Source: Myroides marinus (lineage in GTDB: Bacteria > Bacteroidota > Bacteroidia > Flavobacteriales > Flavobacteriaceae). From it: a stretch of 64,000 nt of DNA. The notes beneath the pieces were generated by a model. That model saw nothing but the letters and a program-made list of their open reading frames with translations. It ran no database searches and had not been told where the DNA came from. The translations under genes and the position numbers were made by a program. Location of the stretch: NCBI RefSeq assembly GCF_900109075.1, contig NZ_FNYS01000015.1, forward strand, positions 1-64,000, written 5' to 3'. Positions 25,158-33,772 of this stretch are shown here, piece by piece. The stretch's first letter is position 1. Each line of letters opens with the position of its first letter.

Positions 25158-25174
25158 AGAGGTTATATTTAGAG

Positions 25175-26635
25175 TTATGCTTTTACTGCATCAACTAATT
25201 TTCTGATTTTGATATTTAATATTACGTAAGTAAGAGATACAAAAGGAGAGATGATATTAAAGAATGCGTATGGTGCATACGTCATTGTGTCAATACCTAA
25301 TACTCCTGAGTGATATGCTCCACAAGTATTCCAAGGGATTAGTACAGATGTAACTGTACCTGAGTCTTCTAACGTTCTACTTAAGTTCTCAGGAGCTAAT
25401 CCTCTTTCTTTATAAGCTTTAGAGAACATCTTACCTGGAATAACTAAAGATAAATACTGCTCTGAAGCCGTTAAGTTTACTACTACACAACTTGCCATAG
25501 TGCTTGCAAATAATCCAAATATAGATTTAGCAATGCCAAGTAGAGTTTCTGTAATTTTCTTTAAAGCTCCAATAGCTTCCATCGCTCCACCAAAGAACAT
25601 TGCACAAATAATAAGCCATACTGTGTTTAACATACTCTTCATTCCTCCAGCCTCAAATAAGCTATTTAAGCTCTCCATAGGGGATAAGATAGCAATATCT
25701 GTAGTAATGGCATTCATGATACCTCTATAAGCTGTAACAGGTGTTAAAGTAGTTCCTTCTCCTACAAAGGCTACAATGTCTGGTTGGAAGAATAAGGCAA
25801 ATACAGCTCCTAATAATGTACCTAGTAATAAGGCTAAGATAGGTTTGATCTTCTTTAGGATAGCTCCAATTACAATAACGGGTACTAAGAATAACCACGG
25901 TGTAATATTAAAAGTACTTTTGATAGCTGATAGTGTAGCTGACATATCAATAGTATCAGGAACGTCTAGATTAAAACTTATAATGATAAATATAATCAGT
26001 GTAAGTATGTAGGTAGGAATAGTTGTATACATCATATATTTAATATGAGTAAATAAGTCTGTTCCTGCCATAGCCGAAGCTAGGTTAGTAGTGTCTGATA
26101 GCGGAGATAATTTGTCTCCAAAGTATGCTCCTGAGATAACAGCTCCACCGATAAGCGCTAGGTCTATTCCCATTGCATTACCAATACCTACTAAGGCAAT
26201 ACCTACTGTAGCTGATGTAGTCCATGAACTACCTGTAGCTAAAGAGATAATCGAACAGATAATCACAGTAGCAGGTAAGAAAATATGTGGCTCTAGTATC
26301 TGTAATCCATAATAGATCATAGTAGGAATAATACCACTAAGTAACCAAGTACCTGAAAGAGCTCCTACAAGCAATAAGATGTAAATAGCTCTAGTAGTCT
26401 CTCTTACATTCTTAGTAATCTTTTTGATAATATCTTCGTAGTCAACTTTATTGTATAAACCTACCCCAATGGCTATAAGTCCTCCAATAAGTAGAACAAA
26501 TTGATTAGAGCCCTTTAGAGCTGCACTGCCATAAACAAATACATTAATTCCTAAAAGGGCTATTAGAATAACCATTGGGATTAATGATTGAAATAAGGTG
26601 ATTTTCTTGGGTTTAGGTTTTATACTTGCCTCCAT
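25175..26635 (-). CDS. nhaC: Na+/H+ antiporter NhaC
   Basis: This 486-residue inner-membrane protein has about eleven to twelve hydrophobic segments. It exchanges sodium for protons for pH and salt homeostasis, or belongs to the related malate-lactate antiporter type. Conserved family features are ATGSSWTTSATVGIALVGIG (about 135-155), GAYFGDKLSPLSDTTNLAS with its charged pair, and NLTASEQYLSLVIPGKMF near the C-terminus. It is a single gene. Its 3' end abuts the MITE/IS1380 cluster without damage. Confidence 0.9.
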   Translation of the reverse strand: MEASIKPKPKKITLFQSLIPMVILIALLGINVFVYGSAALKGSNQFVLLIGGLIAIGVGLYNKVDYEDIIKKITKNVRETTRAIYILLLVGALSGTWLLSGIIPTMIYYGLQILEPHIFLPATVIICSIISLATGSSWTTSATVGIALVGIGNAMGIDLALIGGAVISGAYFGDKLSPLSDTTNLASAMAGTDLFTHIKYMMYTTIPTYILTLIIFIIISFNLDVPDTIDMSATLSAIKSTFNITPWLFLVPVIVIGAILKKIKPILALLLGTLLGAVFALFFQPDIVAFVGEGTTLTPVTAYRGIMNAITTDIAILSPMESLNSLFEAGGMKSMLNTVWLIICAMFFGGAMEAIGALKKITETLLGIAKSIFGLFASTMASCVVVNLTASEQYLSLVIPGKMFSKAYKERGLAPENLSRTLEDSGTVTSVLIPWNTCGAYHSGVLGIDTMTYAPYAFFNIISPFVSLTYVILNIKIRKLVDAVKA

Positions 26636-26758
26636 AAATGTGTTTTAGTTAATTAATGGAGTTCAATATACATAAAAATCAAAAGAATACTGTATTTACC
26701 GTATATTATTTAGTAGAAAAGGGTATGTTGACATTTTATTGCTGAATGTGCAAAAAAA

Positions 26759-26779
26759 AACCTGCTTCAAAAGCAGGTT
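26759..26779 (-). terminator. Terminator downstream of the 146-residue lipoprotein gene
   Basis: AACCTGCTT/AAGCAGGTT with a 3-base loop is followed on the minus strand by nine T. Confidence 0.88.
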
Positions 26780-26788
26780 GAGTATATT

Positions 26789-27229
26789 TTATTTTTTAGG
26801 TTCTTCATCTCTAGGATCTCCAATTCTTATGTAATTGACTTGAACTGTTTGTAGTTTGTTATCAATCATTAATTGAGTTACTAGGTGCAGGGTCTTTTGT
26901 TCTACTCTTTGAATCCTTCTCTTGTCTTGTAGCTTTTCTAAAACAATGTAATCATCATTTACAGAGCCAAGTTGAACTAATGGCTTAAGAGAATCAGTGT
27001 AGTATTGTTCTAGCTTTGCTGATTCATGTTGATCAGTAAAGACTTCTAGTGTTTCATTTCTTTCGAATGTTCCTAATTCAACGTATTTTTTAGTAGTTCC
27101 ATCTGTGAAGGTTACAGTGTCAGCTTCCCATTTACCAAAGTAAGTTTTAACTGTAATTGAACTATCACTACTACAGCTTGTGAAAATCATAGCTATTAAT
27201 AAGGTCGCAATTGATAATAATCTCTTCAT
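26789..27229 (-). CDS. Lipocalin-like lipoprotein A
   Basis: This 146-residue lipoprotein has a signal peptide ending IFTSC (Cys about 19) and the SSDSS spacer typical of surface lipoproteins. The body has alternating hydrophobic strands opening with FGKWEADTVTFTDG and ending VQVNYIRI, like small Bacteroidetes lipocalin-like domains. The ligand is unknown. The next gene upstream (27351-27803) has the same architecture and a TYIRK ending, suggesting an old duplication. Each has its own terminator. Confidence 0.6.
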   Translation of the reverse strand: MKRLLSIATLLIAMIFTSCSSDSSITVKTYFGKWEADTVTFTDGTTKKYVELGTFERNETLEVFTDQHESAKLEQYYTDSLKPLVQLGSVNDDYIVLEKLQDKRRIQRVEQKTLHLVTQLMIDNKLQTVQVNYIRIGDPRDEEPKK

Positions 27230-27300
27230 TAGTTTATTTAAGTTAGTTATAGGTCGTGAATATATAAAAAATAAGAACTAATTGAATTAATTCAAATAAA

Positions 27301-27330
27301 AAAGCCCCATAATTAACATTATGGAGCTTT
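27301..27330 (-). terminator. Terminator downstream of lipocalin-like lipoprotein B
   Basis: AAAGCCCCATAAT and ATTATGGAGCTTT form the stem with one mismatch, with a T run on the minus strand. Confidence 0.82.
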
Positions 27331-27350
27331 GTGTATTTAGTGTAAAGAAA

Positions 27351-27803
27351 TTATTTTCTGATATATGTTACTGTTACTGGTAGTTCTGCACCACGCATCT
27401 CAATTTTATATTCTAATGATAATTTAGTTTTAGTAACACCAATTATTTTTCTAGGTTCATATACTTTTGATCCTTTTAAAACGATTGTTTTTTTATCCTC
27501 AATTGTTCCTGAAGCTTCTGGTAATTTATTACCGTTTTTTTGAAACTCTTGAAGAGTAGCAGATGTTGTTGCAAGAGTTAAAATCTCTTTAGTAACTTGC
27601 TCTCCTTCTTCTACTCCATCAGCAGGGAATTCTGAAAATTTGTGTTTACCTTTAAAATTTCCCATTTGGTAGAATAAACTATCTGTAACCCAGGTACCTT
27701 CATATTCATTGTTCACACGAACAGGAGCATTATCATCGCTAGAACAAGCTGTGAATGATAGAGTAGTACCTACGAAAAGTACTAAAGCCATTAATTTCTT
27801 CAT
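27351..27803 (-). CDS. Lipocalin-like lipoprotein B
   Basis: This 150-residue protein has a signal peptide and lipobox (FTACSSDDN, Cys about 20). The mature part begins EYEGTWVTDSLFY and ends ELPVTVTYIRK, a beta-rich small barrel pattern like its downstream neighbour. A GTW/GKW opening and a C-terminal VTYIR strand are shared by both. The function is unknown. It lies 36 bases downstream of the acid phosphatase gene on the same strand, so the two may share a transcript. Confidence 0.6.
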   Translation of the reverse strand: MKKLMALVLFVGTTLSFTACSSDDNAPVRVNNEYEGTWVTDSLFYQMGNFKGKHKFSEFPADGVEEGEQVTKEILTLATTSATLQEFQKNGNKLPEASGTIEDKKTIVLKGSKVYEPRKIIGVTKTKLSLEYKIEMRGAELPVTVTYIRK

Positions 27804-27839
27804 TGTATATTAAGTTGTTAGTTATTTGTTATCGAGTTT

Positions 27840-28661
27840 TTATTTAAAACCTTTTACGCTTTTGTTGTAGATTTTGTCTTTATCTTCTTTTGTAAGGTCT
27901 TTTCTGTATTGGAATAATGCCGCTTCCCAATCTCCGTATCCTGTATTAGGTAATACAATGAATTTCTTACCAAAAAGCTCTTGATTAGATTTTACGTTTT
28001 GAGAACGCTCTTCTTGAGTTTTTTTATCAAAAGCAGTAGAGAAGTCAGATAAGTTATCTCCTAATAACATTACGATTTCATGTGTTTCACTTAGTTTTTG
28101 ACGTCTAGCTTCTTTACTTGATTCAGCAGTTCTCACGATAACGTGTGCTTCATCAGCATAAGGATAGTTGTACTTAACCAAGTTTTTCATAGTACCTGGC
28201 TTGTCATTTTGATTTCTATTTGTGATATAGAATACTTCAACACCTTTAGATTTAGCATAGTTAAAGAACTCTAAGCTTCCTAATAAAGGAATAGCTTCCC
28301 CTTTAGATGTCCACTCTGTCCAAGTAGCTTGGTCATAAGATTTGCCTTCTCTAGCCATTTGTACAGCATAAGGAGAGTTGTCTAAGAATGTCTCATCAAT
28401 ATCTGTAACGATAGCAAGAGGCTTATTGTGTTGTTCTGTAAGGATACGATCTAGTTGTAAAGTAGCAATATTGAAAGCTTGTGCGCATAAAGCTTGATAT
28501 TCAGCTGCGTTTTGTTGGAATACAGCAGCGTATAACTTACCATTTACCTCGATGTTATTTAATACATTCTCTTGTGTAGAAGTTGCACTTTGTGGAACTG
28601 ACTTACATGCAGTTAAAGCTGTAAAAGCTAATCCTGCAATTAGAAAAGATCTCTTAAGCAT
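27840..28661 (-). CDS. 5'-nucleotidase, lipoprotein e(P4) family (class C acid phosphatase)
   Basis: This 273-residue outer-membrane or periplasmic lipoprotein has a lipobox at about residues 16-19 (LTAC). It is a HAD-superfamily phosphatase: AIVTDIDETFLDNSPYA gives the nucleophile aspartate and the DxDET motif, and EVFYITNRN and MLLGDNLSDFS complete the set. The family hydrolyses nucleoside monophosphates; the Haemophilus e(P4) homologue serves NAD and heme use. Placement upstream of a lipocalin-like lipoprotein is not informative. Confidence 0.9.
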   Translation of the reverse strand: MLKRSFLIAGLAFTALTACKSVPQSATSTQENVLNNIEVNGKLYAAVFQQNAAEYQALCAQAFNIATLQLDRILTEQHNKPLAIVTDIDETFLDNSPYAVQMAREGKSYDQATWTEWTSKGEAIPLLGSLEFFNYAKSKGVEVFYITNRNQNDKPGTMKNLVKYNYPYADEAHVIVRTAESSKEARRQKLSETHEIVMLLGDNLSDFSTAFDKKTQEERSQNVKSNQELFGKKFIVLPNTGYGDWEAALFQYRKDLTKEDKDKIYNKSVKGFK

Positions 28662-28790
28662 GTGTTTTATATTTTCTGTTATGCCTACAAAAGTACGATA
28701 TTTATCTGTATTAGGGTGGTATTAATCTATTGAGAAGTGGCTAAAATGGTGTGTATGTGTAATAAACTCTAGATTAGGAGATGGGAAATA

Positions 28791-28822
28791 AAAAAGGTGT
28801 TTTGAACTCAAAACACCTTTTC
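28791..28822 (-). terminator. Terminator of cysE-cysK
   Basis: AAAAGGTGTTTTGA and its complement form a stem ending with a T run on the minus strand, 8 bases past the cysK stop. Confidence 0.88.
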
Positions 28823-28829
28823 GTAATTC

Positions 28830-29765
28830 TTATTTTAATTCAGCTGCTTTTTCATCAAACAATTCACTAACTGACCAGTATCTTTCACCTGTATCGTAGT
28901 TGAACGTTAGTACAGTAGCTCCTTTTTCCATATCAGGTAGTTTTTTAGCGATAGCTGCTAATGAAGTCCCTGTAGAAATACCAGCTAAGATTCCTTCTTC
29001 ACTAGCGATTCTATTTGTGTACTCATAAGCTTCTTCTTTACCAATAGTGATAATTCCATCAAAGATATCTGTGTTAACCACCTTAGGCACAAAACCAGCA
29101 CCGATTCCTTGTAGTGGGTGAGGACCAGGCTTACCTCCGCTTAATACAGGAGAGTTCTCTGGTTCTACAGCATATACCTTCATATTAGGGAATTTCTCTT
29201 TTAATACTTCAGCTACACCTGTGATATGCCCTCCAGTACCTACACCTGTGATAAAGTAATCTATACCTTCAGGGAAGTCTTTAAGGATCTCTTGAGCTGT
29301 AGTTTTGCGGTGAATCTCTGGGTTAGCAAAGTTGCTAAATTGTTGAGGTACCCAAGCATTGTCCATTTGCTCTGCTAATTCAACTGCTTTTGATACAGAA
29401 CCTGATGTACCTAACTCTTTTGGAGTAAGAACAAACTTAGCACCATAAGCAGCCATAAGTTTTCTTCTCTCAATACTCATTGACTCAGGCATTACTAAGA
29501 TTAGTTTATACCCTTTAACGGCACAAGCCATAGCTAGTCCTACACCTGTGTTACCAGAGGTAGGTTCTATGATTACTGTATCTTTATTAATTAATCCTTT
29601 AGCTTCAGCATCTTCGATCATTGCTAATGCAATACGATCTTTTAAACTTCCTCCAGGATTTTGTTTCTCTAGTTTAATCCAAACATTAATGTCGTTAGGA
29701 AATAACTTATTGATTTTGATATGAGGCGTATTACCAATTGCCTCAAGGATATTATTAATTTTCAT
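28830..29765 (-). CDS. cysK: Cysteine synthase A (O-acetylserine sulfhydrylase)
   Basis: CysK makes cysteine from O-acetylserine and sulfide; it is a fold-II PLP enzyme of 311 residues. The PLP lysine is in [17 protein letters not shown] (about residues 32-48). The substrate-binding loop is [12 protein letters not shown] and the phosphate loop region is [10 protein letters not shown]. It follows cysE by 23 bases, forming a two-gene cysteine operon. CysK and CysE usually form a complex in which the CysE C-terminus enters the CysK active site; here CysE ends INFII, with the expected terminal isoleucine. Confidence 0.93.
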   Translation of the reverse strand: MKINNILEAIGNTPHIKINKLFPNDINVWIKLEKQNPGGSLKDRIALAMIEDAEAKGLINKDTVIIEPTSGNTGVGLAMACAVKGYKLILVMPESMSIERRKLMAAYGAKFVLTPKELGTSGSVSKAVELAEQMDNAWVPQQFSNFANPEIHRKTTAQEILKDFPEGIDYFITGVGTGGHITGVAEVLKEKFPNMKVYAVEPENSPVLSGGKPGPHPLQGIGAGFVPKVVNTDIFDGIITIGKEEAYEYTNRIASEEGILAGISTGTSLAAIAKKLPDMEKGATVLTFNYDTGERYWSVSELFDEKAAELK

Positions 29766-29788
29766 TGCTATTGATTTTTTTAGTTGTA

Positions 29789-30616
29789 TTAAATTATAAA
29801 ATTGATTGGTTCAGGATATCCTTCTTGATCTTTAGAATAACTCTTACTTTTACTGTAGATAATAGAATTAGGTTTAACGCTTTTTGTTAACCATACGTTA
29901 CCTCCGATGACAGTATCATGACCTATAGTTGTATCTCCACCTAATATAGTTGCTCCAGAATAGATAATAACATTATCTTCAATATAAGGGTGTCTTCTAG
30001 TGTTTGCTTTATCTTTTGATACCGAGATAGCACCTAGTGTTACTCCTTGGTATATTTTTACATTTTGCCCTATAACACATGTTTCTCCAACAACAATACC
30101 AGTACCATGATCAATACAAAAATGGGAACCAATAGTCGCCGCAGGGTGTATATCTATACCTGTTTTACTATGAGCATGCTCAGTCCAAATACGAGGAAGT
30201 AGGATGACTTCTTGTGTATGTAGTTGGTGTGCGAAACGGTATATTGCAATTGCGTAAAAACCTGGATAAGCGATATAAACTTCTTGTAAACAAGTAGCTG
30301 CTGGATCATTGTCTAAAATAGCTTGTGCATCTGATTTTAGAGTGAAGAAAATTTCAGGCAATGCATTAAAAAAGTCATCAGCTATCTTTTGAGATTTCTC
30401 TACATTATTGTTTATATTAAAAACAATTGAAAGTAACTCTATTCTTAGTGTAGCTAGGCGAATGTTGATAGACTCTTCAGATAAGTACTTTTTATCCTCT
30501 AATTGAAAAAGGAAATGAAATAGGGTATCTGTAAAGTTCTCTATTCTTTGCTTGTCTAGAAAAGATTGCGAGCTTTCGTTTTGTGTTAGAAGTTCTCTAA
30601 CGAAATCAATTTGCAT
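29789..30616 (-). CDS. cysE: Serine O-acetyltransferase (EpsC type)
   Basis: This enzyme acetylates serine with acetyl-CoA, the first step of cysteine synthesis. The 275-residue protein has a helical N-terminal domain (about 1-140) and a left-handed beta-helix of hexapeptide repeats (about 155-255). The active-site stretch is [21 protein letters not shown], with the catalytic histidine in [18 protein letters not shown] and [11 protein letters not shown] follow. The final isoleucine fits docking into CysK. It is the first gene of the cysE-cysK operon. Confidence 0.92.
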   Translation of the reverse strand: MQIDFVRELLTQNESSQSFLDKQRIENFTDTLFHFLFQLEDKKYLSEESINIRLATLRIELLSIVFNINNNVEKSQKIADDFFNALPEIFFTLKSDAQAILDNDPAATCLQEVYIAYPGFYAIAIYRFAHQLHTQEVILLPRIWTEHAHSKTGIDIHPAATIGSHFCIDHGTGIVVGETCVIGQNVKIYQGVTLGAISVSKDKANTRRHPYIEDNVIIYSGATILGGDTTIGHDTVIGGNVWLTKSVKPNSIIYSKSKSYSKDQEGYPEPINFII

Positions 30617-30941
30617 GAATTTGTGTAATTTGGGTTAAAGCTATTAGATATATAATTTTGAAAAAGTACAATGAATGTTGCACAGGTAAATTATAGAAAT
30701 AAGTAGCTTTTAATGTTTATTTATTTCTAAAAACCTCTTGTTATATTGATTGTAAAAGGGTTTTGTAATGTAAATGTAAGAATTGTATTAGAAAGGTTGT
30801 AGCTTGTTTAACAAATATTTGATGTTATAATTAGTGATATTTAGATAGGGATCAATATTAGGCTAGTTATGGCAAAGTATCTATTTGGGATACTAGTTGT
30901 TAAAAACGCGTATTTGGATTTTCAACTCTACAAAATTGTTC

Positions 30942-30949
30942 TATCTTTG
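30942..30949 (+). promoter_or_regulatory. Candidate -7 box for the putative RNA
   Basis: TATCTTTG matches the consensus exactly. A TTTG lies at 30913-30916, 25 bases upstream, slightly farther than usual. No coding frame follows. Confidence 0.5.
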
Positions 30950-30955
30950 TTTAAG

Positions 30956-31150
30956 AATTACAAAGGCGAAGTAATTCAATCAGTTATATGTTTTGTTTCT
31001 GAAATAGATTTTTTATTTTAATTTCTTTTGAGCTGGCTACTTAAAAAGGGATTTGGTTTTGTTGTTTTGTTGTTCTATTTCAAAATTTGTGAAACAAAGT
31101 AAAATACATACAAAATAAAGAAGGTTCCTCATTCGAGGAACCTTTTTTTA
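30956..31150 (+). ncRNA. Candidate structured non-coding RNA, about 190 nt
   Basis: A promoter-like TATCTTTG precedes and an intrinsic terminator (31121-31149) closes a stretch without a reading frame. Distant segments can pair: TTGTTTC and TGAAATAG (30993-31007) with CTATTTCA (31075-31082) and GAAACAA (31091-31097), leaving an asymmetric internal bulge. AATTAC/GTAATT forms a small hairpin at about 30957-30976. The size and long closing stem with a bulge resemble 6S-type RNAs; Rfam's 6S-Flavo family would be the first comparison. This is inference only. Confidence 0.4.
31121..31149. terminator. Terminator between the putative RNA and the ClC gene
   Basis: AAGGTTCCTC and GAGGAACCTT with a 4-base loop are followed on the plus strand by seven T. 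The minus side is also T-rich, so it may serve both directions. Confidence 0.85.
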
Positions 31151-31181
31151 TGGTACTAATTAATGTGTTTTTAAGTTTGTA

Positions 31182-32996
31182 TTATTCTAATAGAAGGGAC
31201 TTTAAGTTCTTTCTATAGGCTTCCATAAGTTCTGCTTTTGTGATATATCCTATATATTTCTTTTGATCTTGTACTAGAACATATTCTAAGTGATTTGTCT
31301 CTAATGTTTGCAGGATAATCTTTGTAGAGTCATTTTTAGAAACTATTATAGGTGATTCTACTAAGTCTTTAATAGGAGTAAACTTTGTTTGAAATCCACT
31401 AAATATAACTGGACGTACACTGTCTAGTTTTATTATACCTTCTATTTTGCCATCATGATCAACTATAGGGATAAAAGACTGTTTTGTATTGGCAAAAATA
31501 TCTACTACAGCAGCTGTTGTATGTTGCATAGTCAATGTCTTTATATCATCTTTAATATAGTCTTCTCCTATAATTGTATTTAGAATATTAGAATCTTTAT
31601 CTGATGTAAACACCATTCCTGTAGTTGCAATAGACTTTATGTCCATAGAATATTTCTCCATTTGCTTTGAAATAGCAAAACTAATAGACGAAACAATAAG
31701 TAATGGAACCATTAATCCATAGCCTCCTGTAATCTCTGCAATCAAGAAGATACCTGTTAACGGAGCGTGAAATAAACCACTAATCACAGCAGCCATACCT
31801 ACTACAGTGAAGTTTTGTACTGGGATTTCTTTTATCCCTAAGATTTGTAATAGCTTAGCTAATGAGAAGCCCAAATATGAACCCACAAATAAGGAAGGAG
31901 CAAAGTTACCTCCATTACCACCACTTCCCATGGTTAGACCCACAGCATAAGTCTTGACTAAAGCTGCTCCTGCTACAAATAGAAGTAAGACCCACTGACT
32001 GCTAGAAAAGTCTGCTAATAAAGTGTTCTGTAATATTGCTTGAGGTTTATCACTTGTTAAGATCTTGATACTCTCATATCCTTCACCGAATAAAGTTGGG
32101 AATAGAAATATTAATACAGCTAACATAGAAGCTCCTATCAATGCTTTCTTATATGCTCCAAAGCGCATTGAAGATATATAGTGTTCTGTTTTTCTAAACA
32201 TCCTAGCGTGATATACACAGAAGAATCCTGATAATATACCTAGTAAGATATAATAGACTGTATTACCTGTATCAAAGACTAATTGATTCTTAAACGACAG
32301 AAGAATGTCTTCTTTGATGATTAGGTTGGTTACAATTGTACCAGTAGCAGCAGAAATCATAATAGGAATAAAAGCTGATACGGAAACATCTACCAAGATA
32401 ATTTCAATAGCGAACAGAACCCCTGCTATAGGCGCATTAAATGCTGCAGATACTCCTGCTGCAACTCCACATCCTAGTAAGAGTATTCTATCTTTATAAT
32501 TAAGCTTGTAATTCTGAGCATAATTAGATCCAAATGCTGCACCAGTAATAGCAATAGGCGACTCTAGTCCTAGAGAACCTCCCATACCTACTGTAAGGGA
32601 ACTTGTGATAATCTGAGAATACATTTGTTTGCGAGGCATAATACCTGATTTTTTAGCAACAGCTATCATAATCTGGTATGTTCCTTTCTCTATAGATCCA
32701 TTTAAGAATTTGCGAACTACGAATACTGTTAGTAAGATACCTATAATAGGTAAGATACTATTCATATAAGGTAAGTGAGATATATTATCTATATAAGTAG
32801 CTAGCTTAAATACATTGTGAGCAAAGTATTTAAGAATTGTCACAGCAATAGCTGCAGATGCACCCACTAAGACACAAGAAAGATATAAGAATTGACGATT
32901 AGTCAAGATGGACTTCAGAAAGAACAATATCCCTTCCGAGTATTTAAACACTTGATTAGCGTAATACTTTAATTTCTTTGGATTTCTAATTTTCAT
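31182..32996 (-). CDS. ClC-family chloride channel/transporter with CBS domains
   Basis: This is 604 residues from the ATG at 32996; the frame opens at 33032 but the extra residues (MYKACLLHYFCN) look non-coding. About ten to twelve membrane helices (about 40-440) carry GMGGSLGLESP (the gating-glutamate motif, usually GREGP) and GSGGNGGNFAPSLFVG (the anion-selectivity motif). Two cytoplasmic CBS repeats follow (about 460-600). The conserved glutamate in GLESP suggests proton-coupled exchange rather than a pure channel, but the motif is degenerate. It is 78 bases from acpH on the same strand. Confidence 0.9.
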   Translation of the reverse strand: MKIRNPKKLKYYANQVFKYSEGILFFLKSILTNRQFLYLSCVLVGASAAIAVTILKYFAHNVFKLATYIDNISHLPYMNSILPIIGILLTVFVVRKFLNGSIEKGTYQIMIAVAKKSGIMPRKQMYSQIITSSLTVGMGGSLGLESPIAITGAAFGSNYAQNYKLNYKDRILLLGCGVAAGVSAAFNAPIAGVLFAIEIILVDVSVSAFIPIMISAATGTIVTNLIIKEDILLSFKNQLVFDTGNTVYYILLGILSGFFCVYHARMFRKTEHYISSMRFGAYKKALIGASMLAVLIFLFPTLFGEGYESIKILTSDKPQAILQNTLLADFSSSQWVLLLFVAGAALVKTYAVGLTMGSGGNGGNFAPSLFVGSYLGFSLAKLLQILGIKEIPVQNFTVVGMAAVISGLFHAPLTGIFLIAEITGGYGLMVPLLIVSSISFAISKQMEKYSMDIKSIATTGMVFTSDKDSNILNTIIGEDYIKDDIKTLTMQHTTAAVVDIFANTKQSFIPIVDHDGKIEGIIKLDSVRPVIFSGFQTKFTPIKDLVESPIIVSKNDSTKIILQTLETNHLEYVLVQDQKKYIGYITKAELMEAYRKNLKSLLLE

Positions 32997-33073
32997 ATTG
33001 CAAAAATAGTGTAAAAGGCAAGCCTTATACAAGAGTTAGCTAAATTTGTTTTTATAAAAACTAAAGATAACTC

Positions 33074-33673
33074 TTACTTTAATAAGTAACGATCAGTTTG
33101 TTTGAAAAGTATTAAGTGATTTCGTAATTCTTCAAAGAAAGCGGTAAATTGAACTTCAAATGTATCGTAATACAGTAGAAGTTCAGTAGTGCCATTAGTC
33201 ATTTTAGAAATGCCTTTAGAACGCCTGTCCATTTGAGTTAAGATGTATTTCAATCCATCAATACTGCGGTATTTTACTAACCAGTTTTCTTCTAACATAA
33301 TGTGTAGGAAGTTTTGCACTCTAGGAGGTAAAATATCGAAATTAGCTTGAAGTGATTCGTAAAATTGATCTGTATATTCTTCTAATGGGGTATCACAATA
33401 ATTATCCCAATTCTTAGCAAGGAAGTGATCATAGTACATATCTATAAGCACAGCAGCGTAATGTCTGTATTGAGGTACAATTAGTTTCTTGCTTTCTCTC
33501 CACAGTTGGTGAGAGTCTGTATAGGTATCTATTTCTCGGTGGAGGATAACTCCTTGTTGTATTTTAGTAGGATAATTTAAGTAGTCTTTTCCTCTTATGC
33601 TATCTGCAACGAAATTACCAATCTTAAGTAATGCATCATCTCCAGAAAGGAAAATATGTGCTAGGAAGTTCAT
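33074..33673 (-). CDS. acpH: Acyl carrier protein phosphodiesterase
   Basis: AcpH removes the 4'-phosphopantetheine arm from holo-ACP. The 199-residue protein has the family opening MNFLAHIFLSGDDALLKIGNF, KIQQGVILHREIDTYTDSH with the HxxD-type metal ligands, and YAAVLIDMYYDHFLAKNW. All motifs of the HD-like ACP hydrolase family are in place. It sits upstream of the ClC gene on the same strand and is divergent from glmM. Confidence 0.88.
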   Translation of the reverse strand: MNFLAHIFLSGDDALLKIGNFVADSIRGKDYLNYPTKIQQGVILHREIDTYTDSHQLWRESKKLIVPQYRHYAAVLIDMYYDHFLAKNWDNYCDTPLEEYTDQFYESLQANFDILPPRVQNFLHIMLEENWLVKYRSIDGLKYILTQMDRRSKGISKMTNGTTELLLYYDTFEVQFTAFFEELRNHLILFKQTDRYLLK

Positions 33674-33741
33674 AGTCTCATTTTGCCTATAAAAATACAG
33701 TATTTTACAAAATAGTTCAGATAGAACCTTATAGAATTATA

Positions 33742-33749
33742 TATCTTTG
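33742..33749 (+). promoter_or_regulatory. Candidate -7 box of glmM
   Basis: TATCTTTG matches TAnnTTTG, 23 bases upstream of the glmM ATG. No clear -33 element was found. Confidence 0.55.
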
Positions 33750-33772
33750 TGGTAATAAAAAAATAAGTAATT

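Larger units (their letters stand above)
30617..31181. other. 565-base gap with a candidate RNA gene
   Basis: No open reading frame is supported. The left part is AT-rich sequence upstream of cysE. The right part contains a -7 box (30942-30949), a foldable segment and a strong terminator, described separately as a candidate ncRNA. Confidence 0.55.
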
